Source: Caenispirillum salinarum AK4 (GTDB lineage Bacteria > Pseudomonadota > Alphaproteobacteria > Rhodospirillales > Rhodospirillaceae). From it: 64,000 nt of DNA. Below, piece by piece: positions 17,793-25,443 of the stretch (within the stretch, counting starts at the first letter, position 1; each line of letters starts with the position of its first letter). The notes below the pieces were generated by a model. The model was given only the letters and a program-made list of their open reading frames with translations. It ran no database searches and was not told where the DNA came from. Position numbers and translations under genes: made by a program. The stretch spans positions 62,001 through 126,000 of the forward strand of contig NZ_ANHY01000021.1 of NCBI RefSeq assembly GCF_000315795.1, read 5' to 3'.

Positions 17793-18428
17793 CTATTGGC
17801 TCACCCACAGCACCCGGGCGATCCATTCCACCTGTTCGCGCGCCAGCGAACGGTCGTCGTGCACGGGGTTGAGGCTTTTCAGTTCCACCCGCTTTTCCGA
17901 CAGGCGCAGCAGTTCCTTGACCATGACCTCGCCCTCCATGGTGCGGACCACCACGCGGTCGCCGCGGCGGGGCGCTTCGTCGGGTGCGACCACCAGGATA
18001 TCGCCGTCGCGGTAGACCGGCTGCATGGAATCGCCCGAGACCTCGAGGGCATAGGCGTGGGGATCGGTGACCTCGGGCGTTCGGATCTCGTCCCAGCCGG
18101 CGCCGACGGGCCAGCCGGCATCGTCGAAGTAGCCCGCCTGCCCGGCCTGGGCAAAGCCGATCAGCGGCAGGGTCTGCGGTGCCGGGCGGCCGATGCCGTC
18201 GCCCTCCACCAGCGCCGTGAATTCTGCCAGCGAGGTGTTGGTGGCCTGCAGGATCTTGGCGATGGACTCGGTGGAGGGCCAGCGGGGCTTGCCCTCGCGC
18301 GTCGTGCGCTTGGACTTGTTGAAGGTGGTGGAATCGAGTCCGGCCCGTCGCGCCAGCCCGGAGGGAGACAGGCCCTTGGATTCGGCAAGGCGATCAATGG
18401 CGCGCCAGATCTGCGAGTGCTTCAGCAT
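17793..18428 (-). CDS. Phage-type repressor, HTH plus S24 (LexA/CI-like) autoprotease
   Basis: A 211-aa repressor. Residues 5-70 form a helix-turn-helix domain (LARRAGLDSTTF around 25-36). From about residue 85 comes the S24 domain with a cleavage-site candidate of Ala-Gly in FAQAGQAG (95-96 or 98-99), the nucleophile S134 in SGDSMQP and the general-base lysine K171 in MVKELL. Such proteins bind operators and cleave themselves when RecA is activated by DNA damage, releasing phage genes. It is divergent from an operon carrying an alpha-type SOS box, and an operator-like palindrome lies in between. Two layers of DNA-damage control are therefore likely for the adjoining block. Confidence 0.9.
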   Translation of the reverse strand: MLKHSQIWRAIDRLAESKGLSPSGLARRAGLDSTTFNKSKRTTREGKPRWPSTESIAKILQATNTSLAEFTALVEGDGIGRPAPQTLPLIGFAQAGQAGYFDDAGWPVGAGWDEIRTPEVTDPHAYALEVSGDSMQPVYRDGDILVVAPDEAPRRGDRVVVRTMEGEVMVKELLRLSEKRVELKSLNPVHDDRSLAREQVEWIARVLWVSQ

Positions 18429-18469
18429 GGGAACATGGTCTTACAGCAGGACCGCTAACGCATTAAGAA

Positions 18470-18486
18470 GAAATTCCGAGAATTTC
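18470..18486. promoter_or_regulatory. Palindromic operator candidate between repressor and SOS operon
   Basis: The sequence GAAATTC-cga-GAATTTC is a perfect 7+3+7 palindrome, about 42 bases from the repressor start and 74 bases from the divergent gene start. Its position and size suit an operator of the neighbouring S24 repressor. Binding itself is inferred. Confidence 0.5.
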
Positions 18487-18524
18487 CTTGACCGGCTGGG
18501 CGCGCAATCCTAACACTTCCGGTT

Positions 18525-18539
18525 GTTCTTGTTATGTTC
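18525..18539 (+). promoter_or_regulatory. Alphaproteobacterial LexA (SOS) box
   Basis: GTTC-TTGTTAT-GTTC matches the alphaproteobacterial LexA consensus GTTC-N7-GTTC exactly. It ends 20 bases before the ATG at 18560 and would overlap the promoter of the small two-gene operon that precedes the phage structural genes. This links the block to DNA damage independently of the S24 repressor. Confidence 0.75.
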
Positions 18540-18559
18540 CAACCGTGGAGAGACCCGTC

Positions 18560-18928
18560 ATGGCCCAATCTCAGCCCGCCGCCGTCCGTGCCCTGGACGA
18601 GCGGCCGACCGACCCCTTCGCCGATGCCCAGGAGGCCTGGTTCTGGTTCTGGCAGTGCCAGATCGCCCGTGACGAAGGCGCCCGATTCGTCGCCGGCGCC
18701 GGCCGCGTCGCCCGCCCCTGCGACCCCGACGACATCAGCCGCGCCGCACTGGCACTCGCCCGCCGGCGCGTCATCGACCGGCGCCACCTGCGGGTGCTGG
18801 GGAACTACGGCCGCGCGCTCACCCCACCGGACCCCCGCCTGCCCGACCAGGTCGTCGCCCACCGTCTGTGGGAGGACGCGCTGGACCGCCTGACCACCGT
18901 CCTGCGCGGCAAGGGGATCGTGGCATGA
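18560..18928 (+). CDS. Conserved-looking hypothetical protein, first gene behind the SOS box
   Basis: A 122-aa cytoplasmic protein of unknown function, preceded by a GGAGAG site seven bases from its ATG. It contains a tryptophan-rich helix (EAWFWFWQCQ near residue 25), then an arginine-rich helical region ISRAALALARRRVIDRRHL, and ends in LRGKGIVA. No domain is recognised with confidence. The pattern resembles a small helical DNA-associated or adaptor protein. Its TGA overlaps the ATG of the next gene, so the two are translationally coupled and both lie under the SOS box. Confidence 0.75.
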   Translation: MAQSQPAAVRALDERPTDPFADAQEAWFWFWQCQIARDEGARFVAGAGRVARPCDPDDISRAALALARRRVIDRRHLRVLGNYGRALTPPDPRLPDQVVAHRLWEDALDRLTTVLRGKGIVA

Positions 18929-19440
18929 GCGGCACGGCGTCCTCCCCCGCCTGCGCCACTGCAGCTGCGGCCGTACCGCGCCCCGGCCTGCCGCCAGAGG
19001 CCGCCGCCACGACAGACGCGCCTGGAGCACCGGCGCTGGTGGTGTTCAGCGGCGACACCGACATCCGCTGGCTGCGCCTGCTGCGCCCCGGCTTCCGCCA
19101 CTGCTTCGCCGTGGTGCGGACGGACGGGGCATGGGTGGTGGTCGACCCGCTGTCCCACTATACCGCCCTGCGCGTAGTGCCCGAACTGGCGGGATGGGAC
19201 CCGGCGCGCTGGTTTCGGGCGCGCGGCCTGACCGTCCTGCCGGCCCGCATCCGCGAGCCCGCCCGCCGCCTGGCGCCGTGGCGGCCCTATACGTGTGTGG
19301 AAGCGGTCAAGCGCGTCATTGGCGTGCGGCTGCCGGGCGTTTTCACCCCCTGGCAGTTGTACCGCGCGCTGGGCGGCACGAAGACAAAATGCGTTTTCGA
19401 AGAAAATATTCTTGACACGACGCCGGAATATGGGGCATAA
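18925..19440 (+). CDS. Possible permuted papain-like (NlpC/P60-type) hydrolase
   Basis: A 171-aa protein. After a low-complexity alanine/proline start (residues 1-35) it has beta-strand segments with a histidine in PGFRHCFAVVR, an acidic/aspartate strand WVVVDPLSH, and later a cysteine at the head of a helix in YTCVEAVKRVIG. The order His before Cys matches circularly permuted papain-like amidases. A role in cell-wall or peptide cleavage linked to phage release is possible but only inferred. The gene ends 32 bases before a strong terminator that separates it from the structural genes. Confidence 0.6.
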   Translation: MSGTASSPACATAAAAVPRPGLPPEAAATTDAPGAPALVVFSGDTDIRWLRLLRPGFRHCFAVVRTDGAWVVVDPLSHYTALRVVPELAGWDPARWFRARGLTVLPARIREPARRLAPWRPYTCVEAVKRVIGVRLPGVFTPWQLYRALGGTKTKCVFEENILDTTPEYGA

Positions 19441-19472
19441 ATCCTCTTGTCAACGCCACAGGTGCGCCCACC

Positions 19473-19504
19473 GCCCGCCGGACACCCCGTCCGGCGGGCT
19501 TTTT
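19473..19504 (+). terminator. Strong intrinsic terminator upstream of the structural genes
   Basis: A perfect 11-bp stem (gcccgccggac with its complement, five-base loop) is followed by TTTTT. It separates the SOS-boxed operon from the phage structural genes, with no clear promoter between it and 19567. Expression of the head genes may therefore need read-through or an unseen promoter. Confidence 0.88.
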
Positions 19505-19566
19505 CGTAGGCGGCCCGGGCGTGACCGCTCATCCACCCACCCACCCACCGAAGGGAGATCCGGTCC

Positions 19567-20193
19567 ATGGGAGGTTTTGCATCCCTGCCGCCGCTCGACA
19601 CCATCGAGGACTTCGAGCGGTTGATGGACTCCGGCAACCTGCCGCCCGGCCGTCCCAGCAAGGCCCTGCTCGACAGCCTGCCGACGCCGCCGCCGCCCAA
19701 GCCCATGACCTGGGTCGACGACGGCGCCGGCGAGCCCGTCCCGCCGTCCTGGATGAAGACCCCCGGGCGCGACTGGTACCGCGTCGTGTTCGATGACGGC
19801 ACCGAGATGTCCGCCGCGGAATACCGGGCCTGGCGCAAGAAGACGGGGACCTACGCCCCGCCCACCGCCGTCACCGCCGACGGCCGGGTGGTCGCGGCGG
19901 CCAGCGACGGCCCCGCCGAGAGGAAGGCGCCGGCACCCGCCGCCCCCGACCCGGCGCCGGTTTCGCCGCAGCCGGACAACGCCGCGCCCCCGCAGGGTGC
20001 CGAGCCGTCGCCCAACCCCGCCTCGGCGGCGCCCGCCGGACCGACGCCGCAGGACGACCGCCGCCGTCGGATGCGCGCCCGGGAAGAGGCCGAGGCCGCC
20101 CGCCGCCGCACCGTCGCGACATCATGGCGCGGCGTCCTCACCCCGCCGCCCGGCGCGCCGGAGCGCCGCCGCAAGACCCTGTTGGGAGAATGA
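19567..20193 (+). CDS. Phage structural-module protein with conserved basic C-terminal tail
   Basis: A 208-aa protein, first of the late gene cluster. Residues 1-100 contain a short folded part with DWYRVVFDDGTEMSAAEYRAW. The middle is a long proline/alanine-rich linker, and the end is a basic segment with TSWRGVLTPPPGAPERRRKT then LLGE. A tail of the form SWRGVL...RKTLLG is seen just before the portal gene in podovirus-like late modules, where it may dock to the portal or capsid; this is from family memory, not a search. The gene ends three bases before the portal start. The ribosome-binding site GGGAGA lies eight bases upstream. Confidence 0.7.
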   Translation: MGGFASLPPLDTIEDFERLMDSGNLPPGRPSKALLDSLPTPPPPKPMTWVDDGAGEPVPPSWMKTPGRDWYRVVFDDGTEMSAAEYRAWRKKTGTYAPPTAVTADGRVVAAASDGPAERKAPAPAAPDPAPVSPQPDNAAPPQGAEPSPNPASAAPAGPTPQDDRRRRMRAREEAEAARRRTVATSWRGVLTPPPGAPERRRKTLLGE

Positions 20194-20196
20194 CCC

Positions 20197-21834
20197 ATGA
20201 CCGTCGACACCGAGGCCCTGTTGCGCCGCTACCGGGCCGCCCGGTCGCGCCGCAGCGCCTGGGACGGCCACTGGCGCGAATGCTACGACTTCACCCTGCC
20301 CAGCCGTGACGGCTCGACCGCCGGCACGGGCGCGGAGGGAGCCAAGCGCACCGACCGGCTGTTCGACGGCACCGCGCCGGACGCCGTCGACCAGTTGGCC
20401 GCCAGCCTGCTCGCCCAGCTCACCCCGCCATGGGCGCGCTGGTTCGGGCTGGCCGCCGGCGTGGAGGTGGAGGACGCCGAGCGCGACGCCGTCGCGCCGC
20501 TGCTGGAAAAGACCGCCGAGATCGTCCGCGGCCACTTCGACCGCGCCAACTTCGCCGTGGAAATGCACCAGGCCTACCTGGACCTGGTCATCGCCGGCAC
20601 CGCCAGCCTTCTGTTCGAGGAAGCCCCGCCGGGCAGCCCCAGCGCGTTCCGCTTCACCGCCGTGCCGCTGTCGGAACTGGTGGTTGAGGAAGGTGCCTCG
20701 GGCCGGCTGGAAATCACCTTCCGCCGATCGGAAGCCGGTCTGCCCACCTTGCGCGAGCGCTTTCCCGCCGCCGCCCTGCCCGACGCGATGGTCGCCCGCG
20801 CCGAGGATGATCCCGACGCCCGCTTTGCCGTGCTGGAGGCCGTGACGCCCGCCCCGGACGGCGCGGGCTTCGTCTACACGGCCCTGCTGGACCCGGAAGG
20901 CATGCCGGCGGTGTCCGACGCCGTCGTGCTGGCCGAAGGGCGCTTCGCACGCTCGCCGTTCATCACCTTCCGCTGGCTCAAGGCGCCCGGCGAGGCCTAC
21001 GGCCGCAGTCCGGTGATGAAGGCCCTGCCCGACATCAAGACCGCCAACAAGGTGGTGGAACTGGTGCTGAAGAACGCCAGCATCTCCGTCACCGGCATCT
21101 GGCAGGCCGACGACGACGGCGTGCTGAACCCAGCCAACATCCGCCTGGTTCCCGGCGCCATCATTCCCAAGGCCGTCGGCTCGTCGGGCCTGACGCCGCT
21201 GGAGGCGCCGGGACGGTTCGACGTCAGCCAGCTTGTCCTCGACGACCTGCGCGGGCGCATCCGGCACGCCCTGCTGGTCGACCGCCTGGGCCAGCCCGAC
21301 GCGCCGACCATGACGGCGACGGAGGTGCTGGAACGGTCGGCCGAGATGGCGCGCATCCTGGGCGCCACCTACGGCCGGCTGCAATCGGAGCTTCTGACGC
21401 CGCTGGTCATGCGGGCCCTGTCCATCCTGCGCCGGCGGGGCGAGATCCCCGACATGCGTGTGGACGGCCGCGTGGTCGACCTGACCTATCAGTCGCCGCT
21501 GGCGCGCACGCAGGCCCAGGCCGATGCGCAGAACACCCTCACCTGGCTGACATCCGTCGCCGGCCTCGGCCCGGAAGCGGCCGGGGCCGTGGACACGGTG
21601 GCGGCGGCCCGCTGGTTGGGCCGCGCGCTGGGCGTGCCCGCGGAACTGATCCGCGAAACGCCGCCCGAGGCGCCCGTCCCCGGCGGCCCCGTGCCGCTGG
21701 GCGTGACGCCCGCCGCGCCGCCGCCGCCGTCCGCCGGGGCCGCTCCGCCCTCGCCCGATCACCCCGCCACCGCCGGCCTGACGCCCGCCCCCTCCCCGGG
21801 CGCGGCCGGTCCCGGCGCGGGAGGCACGCCATGA
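20197..21834 (+). CDS. Phage head-to-tail connecting (portal) protein, podovirus type
   Basis: A 545-aa portal of the podovirus head-tail connector family. Diagnostic stretches are RRSAWDGHWRECYDFTLPS near the start, DGTAPDAVDQLAASLLAQLTPP around residue 55, the RSPFITFRWLKAPGEAYGRSP region around residue 250 and the ATEVLERSAEMARILGATYGRL helix around residue 365. The last 80 residues are a proline/alanine-rich extension of low complexity. It would form the dodecameric ring through which DNA is packaged by the terminase encoded 12 kb downstream. The frame is intact, so there is no sign of decay. Confidence 0.93.
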   Translation: MTVDTEALLRRYRAARSRRSAWDGHWRECYDFTLPSRDGSTAGTGAEGAKRTDRLFDGTAPDAVDQLAASLLAQLTPPWARWFGLAAGVEVEDAERDAVAPLLEKTAEIVRGHFDRANFAVEMHQAYLDLVIAGTASLLFEEAPPGSPSAFRFTAVPLSELVVEEGASGRLEITFRRSEAGLPTLRERFPAAALPDAMVARAEDDPDARFAVLEAVTPAPDGAGFVYTALLDPEGMPAVSDAVVLAEGRFARSPFITFRWLKAPGEAYGRSPVMKALPDIKTANKVVELVLKNASISVTGIWQADDDGVLNPANIRLVPGAIIPKAVGSSGLTPLEAPGRFDVSQLVLDDLRGRIRHALLVDRLGQPDAPTMTATEVLERSAEMARILGATYGRLQSELLTPLVMRALSILRRRGEIPDMRVDGRVVDLTYQSPLARTQAQADAQNTLTWLTSVAGLGPEAAGAVDTVAAARWLGRALGVPAELIRETPPEAPVPGGPVPLGVTPAAPPPPSAGAAPPSPDHPATAGLTPAPSPGAAGPGAGGTP

Positions 21835-22127
21835 TGCCCGGCGTGCCTGATCGCGAGGGCTGGAGCGGCCTCGATCCGGGGGCCGGGGGTGCGGTCGAAG
21901 ACGGTCGGCAGAACGCCGTCGCCGCCAAGGAAGACGACACGGGTTTCCTCTTCGCCCGCGTCTTTTCCGGCGGCGACGGCGCCCGCGCGCTGGAGCACCT
22001 GCGCGCGCTGACCCTCGACCGCGCCCTCGGCCCCGAGGCCAGCCCCGACGCCCTGCGTCACCTGGAAGGCCAGCGCTGCCTCGTCCGCCACATCCTCGCC
22101 CTGGTGGCGCGGGGACGGGCGGGCTGA
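21831..22127 (+). CDS. Small phage protein, Bbp19-like
   Basis: A 98-aa protein whose ATG overlaps the portal stop. The C-terminal half carries FLFARVFSGGDGARALEHL and later EGQRCLVRHILALV, which resembles the small Bbp19-type proteins found next to portals in podovirus-like late clusters. Their exact role is unknown. The N-terminal 35 residues look disordered. A repeat element (copy B) follows immediately and separates this gene from the scaffold gene. Confidence 0.68.
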   Translation: MMPGVPDREGWSGLDPGAGGAVEDGRQNAVAAKEDDTGFLFARVFSGGDGARALEHLRALTLDRALGPEASPDALRHLEGQRCLVRHILALVARGRAG

Positions 22128-22143
22128 GGCCAGCACATTTTTT

Positions 22144-22321
22144 GAACCACCAAGACACCAAGACACCAAGGCTTCGCCGCTGCGCGGCGATGAGGTTGCG
22201 AGGGAGGCACGGCCTCCCTCGCGCTCCCTCGTTTCCTTTGCCCGGCGGCACAAGCCGGGGAAGGAAATAGGGAAGGCGCGCCTTCGCGTGCTCTCTTGGT
22301 GCCTTGGTGTCTTGGTGGTTC
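22144..22321 (-). repeat. Interspersed inverted-repeat element, copy B
   Basis: About 178 bp, bounded by perfect inverted ends AACCACCAAGACACCAAG and its complement. Inside are palindromes cgccgctgcgcggcg, gagggaggcacggcctccctc, a gcccgg...ccgggg stem and gaaggcgcgccttc. It is inserted between the Bbp19-like and scaffold genes without breaking either, in inverted orientation relative to copies A and D. Confidence 0.9.
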
Positions 22322-22350
22322 TTCCTCTTCACCCGAAGGAAGGAGTCACC

Positions 22351-23019
22351 ATGACCATTCCCGCCATTCCCGCGCCCCAGCCCGCCAGCGTCACGCCCGC
22401 GGTGCCGGCGGAGTTCCTCAACCCCGAGACCGGCGAGGTCGACGTCGAGGCGCTGTTCGCCGCCTACATGGCGCTCAAGCAGCAGGTCGCGGCCGGCCCC
22501 ATCGGTGTGCCCGACAGCCCCGACGGCTACCAGATCGCCGCGCCGCACGCGCTGCTGGAGGCCGACCCGGAGGTCAACGCCCGCCTCCACGCCGCCGGCT
22601 TCACGCCCGAGCAGGTGCAGCTGGTCTACGACCTGGCCGCCGAGCGCGTGATCCCCGTGATCGAGGCCATGGCCGCCGACATGGACGGCGACCGTGAGCT
22701 GTCGCGCCTGATCGAGCACTTCGGCGGCGAGGAACGCTGGGGCGAGATCAGCCGCCAGCTCCAGGCCTGGGGCAAGGCCAACCTGCCCGCGGACGTGCTG
22801 ACGGCCCTGTCGGGCACCGCCGACGGCGTCATGGCGCTGTTCCGCATGATGCAGTCCGGCGAACCCGGCCTCGGCGGCATGGACAAGGGCGCGGCCGGAC
22901 CGTCGTCCGAGGACGAGGTCAAGGCCCTGATGCGCGACCCCAAGTACTGGCGCGACCGCGACCCCGCCACCGTCCGCAAGGTCGCCGAGGGCTTCAAGCG
23001 GCTCTACCCGGGGGCGTAA
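22351..23019 (+). CDS. Phage scaffolding/capsid assembly protein
   Basis: A 222-aa protein of the T7-like capsid-assembly (scaffold) type. It has an acidic, alanine/proline-rich N-terminal half, helical segments through residues 70-170, and a C-terminal basic-aromatic motif DPKYWRDRDPATVRKVAEGF ending RLYPGA. This motif is the usual capsid-binding tail of such scaffolds. The start at 22351 has an AAGGAAGGAG site. An upstream in-frame extension is merely the right arm of repeat copy B. The scaffold directly precedes the capsid gene but is separated from it by repeat copy C. Confidence 0.82.
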   Translation: MTIPAIPAPQPASVTPAVPAEFLNPETGEVDVEALFAAYMALKQQVAAGPIGVPDSPDGYQIAAPHALLEADPEVNARLHAAGFTPEQVQLVYDLAAERVIPVIEAMAADMDGDRELSRLIEHFGGEERWGEISRQLQAWGKANLPADVLTALSGTADGVMALFRMMQSGEPGLGGMDKGAAGPSSEDEVKALMRDPKYWRDRDPATVRKVAEGFKRLYPGA

Positions 23020-23038
23020 GGCCCCGGCGGCGGGGGAT

Positions 23039-23213
23039 TAACCACCAAGGCACCAAGACACCAAGACTTCGCCGCTGCGCGGCGATCCATTGCGAGGGAG
23101 GCACGGCCTCCCACGCGCTCCCGCGGTCCATTGCCCGGCGGCGAAAGCCGGGGAAGGACATGAGGGTGACGCGCCGTCGCGCGCTTTCTTGGTGTCTTGG
23201 TGTCTTGGTGGTT
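23039..23213 (-). repeat. Interspersed inverted-repeat element, copy C
   Basis: About 175 bp with ends ACCACCAAGGCACCAAGACA and TCTTGGTGTCTTGGTGGT. Its interior is nearly the same as that of copy B, in the same orientation, with the same nested palindromes. It lies between the scaffold and capsid genes; the capsid ATG is 54 bases further on. Confidence 0.9.
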
Positions 23214-23267
23214 CCCCTCTCGCCCTTCCCCAAGACACCACCACCACAACCGAAGGACCGACCAATC

Positions 23268-24086
23268 ATGTCCGTTCAGATCGACAAGTCGTTCGTGAAG
23301 CACTTCCAGGCCGACGTCCACCTGGCCTTCCAGCAGATGGGGTCCAAGCTGCGCAACACCGTGCGCACCAAGAACGACGTCCGGGGCTCCTCCACCGTCT
23401 TCCAGAAGGTGGGCAAGGGCACCGCCTCCACCAAGGCGCGGCACGGCAAGGTGCCGGTGATGAACCTCGACCACACGCCGGTCGAGTGCCAGCTGTATGA
23501 CTACTACGCCGGCGACTGGGTCGACCGGCTGGACGAGCTGAAGACCAACATCGACGAGCGCCAGGTGCTGGTGAAGGCCGGCGCCTACGCGCTGGGCCGC
23601 AAGACCGACGAGCTGATCATCAACGAGTTCGACGCTTCCACCAACTACGCCCAGGACGGCACCACCGGCCTGACCAAGGAAAAGGTGCTGGCCGCCTTCG
23701 AGATGCTGGGCGAGGCCGACGTGCCCGACGACGGCGACCGCCACGCCGTGGTCGGCTGGAAACAGTGGTCCGAGCTGCTGGCGATCCCCGAGTTCTCCAA
23801 CGCCGATTACGTCGGCGAGGACGACCTGCCGTGGAAGGGGACCCAGGCCAAGAAGTGGCTGGGGACGCTGTGGATGCCGCACAGCGGCCTGACGCTCTCC
23901 AGCGGCGTGCGCTTCTGCTACTGGTACCACAAGACCGCCGTCGGCCACGCCATCGGCTCCGAGGTCGTCACCGACGTCTCGTGGCACGGCGACCGCGCGT
24001 CGCACTTCGTCAACAACATGATGAGCCAGGGCGCCAAGCTGATCGACCCCTCGGGCGTCGTCTCCCTGCGCTGCCTGGAATCCTGA
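23268..24086 (+). CDS. Phage major capsid protein
   Basis: A 272-aa capsid protein. It begins MSVQIDKSFVKHFQADVH and shows NTVRTKNDVRGSSTVFQKVG, then VPVMNLDHTPVECQLYDYYA, then DWVDRLDELKTNIDERQVL, and the C-terminal segment WHGDRASHFVNNMMSQGAKL. These are features of the HK97-fold capsid family found with podovirus-type portals. The ATG at 23268 is chosen because the family N-terminus starts there; longer in-frame extension falls in repeat copy C. No internal stop or frameshift is present. It would build the head with the scaffold encoded just upstream. Confidence 0.88.
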   Translation: MSVQIDKSFVKHFQADVHLAFQQMGSKLRNTVRTKNDVRGSSTVFQKVGKGTASTKARHGKVPVMNLDHTPVECQLYDYYAGDWVDRLDELKTNIDERQVLVKAGAYALGRKTDELIINEFDASTNYAQDGTTGLTKEKVLAAFEMLGEADVPDDGDRHAVVGWKQWSELLAIPEFSNADYVGEDDLPWKGTQAKKWLGTLWMPHSGLTLSSGVRFCYWYHKTAVGHAIGSEVVTDVSWHGDRASHFVNNMMSQGAKLIDPSGVVSLRCLES

Positions 24087-24142
24087 TCCCCCGCCTTTAG
24101 GGGACTGGGGAACATTTCATAAACAAACCGGAGTATCGAACG

Positions 24143-24385
24143 ATGGCCTTCCAGAGCAAGGACCTGTCGGTCCTGGCCTACGCCAACGGCTTCACCCTGT
24201 GGCACTACGCCAGCGCCGACACCGCCGCCACGGTCACCGGCGCGGGCTACTTCAATCCGGCCGCCGACATGATCAACACCGGCGACCTGATGATCCTGAC
24301 CACCGACACCGGCACGGCCCCGGCCACCGCGCTGTCGCGCATCAGCGACGTCTCGGGCGGCACGGTCACCACCGCCGCCGTCTGA
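24143..24385 (+). CDS. Small phage head protein, possible decoration protein
   Basis: An 80-aa protein directly after the capsid gene, starting MAFQSKDLSVLAYANGFTLW and ending with a beta-rich stretch ISDVSGGTVTTAAV. Small proteins of this form follow capsid genes in podovirus-like late modules and may decorate the head; that role is inferred from position. A weak four-base-pair GC hairpin lies in the gap between the two genes. A ribosome-binding site (CCGGAG) precedes the ATG at a rather long distance. Confidence 0.72.
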   Translation: MAFQSKDLSVLAYANGFTLWHYASADTAATVTGAGYFNPAADMINTGDLMILTTDTGTAPATALSRISDVSGGTVTTAAV

Positions 24386-24470
24386 CCGGTGCCGCAGCCC
24401 CCGTCCATCGCCCCGGCGGTGCGGGGGCCGCGGATGCCCAGCGCGCCACCAGCGATTCCGAGAGCGACCC

Positions 24471-25400
24471 ATGACCATCGACATCTTCCCGACGTTCAAT
24501 CTTCTGGCCCGCCCCGGGGCGACGATCAGCTTTCCGCCCTTCACGCGGGAAGGCGAGTCGACGCGCATCGACGCCACCGGCGCGCGGGTCAGCGTCGCCA
24601 GCAACACGCTGCGCCACGATTTCGAACGCAACAGCGGCGTCTACCGCGGCCTTCTGCTGGAGGGCCGGCGCGACAACCTGCTGCTCAACAGCCTGGCCCC
24701 GGCCAGCCAGACCGTGACCCTGGACGCGGGCACCTACACGCTGTCCGTCCACGGCGCGGGATCGGCCACCCTGTCGGGCGCAGCCAGCGGATCGGCGAGC
24801 GAGGGCACGCCGCTGACCGTCACCACCGGCGGCGGCAGCGTGACCGTCACCGTCACCGGCACGCCCGACGCATTCCAGCTGGAACTCGGCGCCTTCGCCA
24901 GCAGCGTCATTCCCACCACCTCGGTCAGCGGGCGGCGGGATTACGACGGCCTGTACGGCAGCATCGCCGACATCGCCATGCGCCCCGACGAAGGGACGCT
25001 GTACGTCGAGGCCTCGACCTTCGGCCTGTCGCACGCCCTGACGGCCCTGGAGTTGAGCAGCGACCAGAACAACCGCCTGTCCCTGCGCTTCGACGGCTCG
25101 CGCCGCCCCAGCGTCATGGTCAAGGCCGCCTCCGTCGTGGAAGCCGAAATCACGGCGTCGACCGCCGCCGCCGCCGATGCGCCGGTGCGCATGGCGGTCG
25201 CCTATGCGTCGGGCGAGGTGAGCTTCTGCGTCGCCGGCACCATCATCGGCACCGCAGCGCCGGCCGCGCTGCCCGCCGTCACCCACCTGCTTTGCGGCGT
25301 CAACATCGGGGCGACCGAATGCCTCTACGGTCACTTCCGCCACGGAGCCTATTTCCCGCGGCGCCTGTCCGACGCCGACCTGCAACTGCTGACCCGCTGA
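24471..25400 (+). CDS. Phage virion protein with concanavalin-like (LamG-type) fold, paralogue 1
   Basis: A 309-aa beta-rich protein. A short N-terminal segment includes VSVASNTLRHDFERNSGVYRG then LLLEGRRDNLLLNS. A jelly-roll region (about 85-150) has repeated threonine/glycine strands and the FQLELGAFASSVIPTT hallmark of tail or head carbohydrate-binding modules. The rest resembles a concanavalin A-like domain and ends with FPRRLSDADLQLLTR. It shares the layout DFxRxxGxYRG...QLE...PRRLxDADL with the protein at 30793-31962. Binding to a cell-surface glycan is a reasonable inference, not shown. Confidence 0.72.
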   Translation: MTIDIFPTFNLLARPGATISFPPFTREGESTRIDATGARVSVASNTLRHDFERNSGVYRGLLLEGRRDNLLLNSLAPASQTVTLDAGTYTLSVHGAGSATLSGAASGSASEGTPLTVTTGGGSVTVTVTGTPDAFQLELGAFASSVIPTTSVSGRRDYDGLYGSIADIAMRPDEGTLYVEASTFGLSHALTALELSSDQNNRLSLRFDGSRRPSVMVKAASVVEAEITASTAAAADAPVRMAVAYASGEVSFCVAGTIIGTAAPAALPAVTHLLCGVNIGATECLYGHFRHGAYFPRRLSDADLQLLTR

Positions 25401-25443
25401 GCGGCCCCGCCGCCCGACGCCGCTTCTTAAGGAGACCCTCGCC

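Noticed and set aside
17793-18428. S24 protein as the host LexA
   Set aside because: The N-terminal DNA-binding domain is of the phage/XRE type and lacks the typical LexA winged-helix sequence, although the protease half is alike.
22288-22350. Longer N-terminus for the scaffold protein (and likewise 23160-23267 for the capsid protein)
   Set aside because: The extensions are translations of the right arms of repeat copies B and C and resemble each other, not protein families. Proper ribosome-binding sites or family N-termini support the downstream starts.
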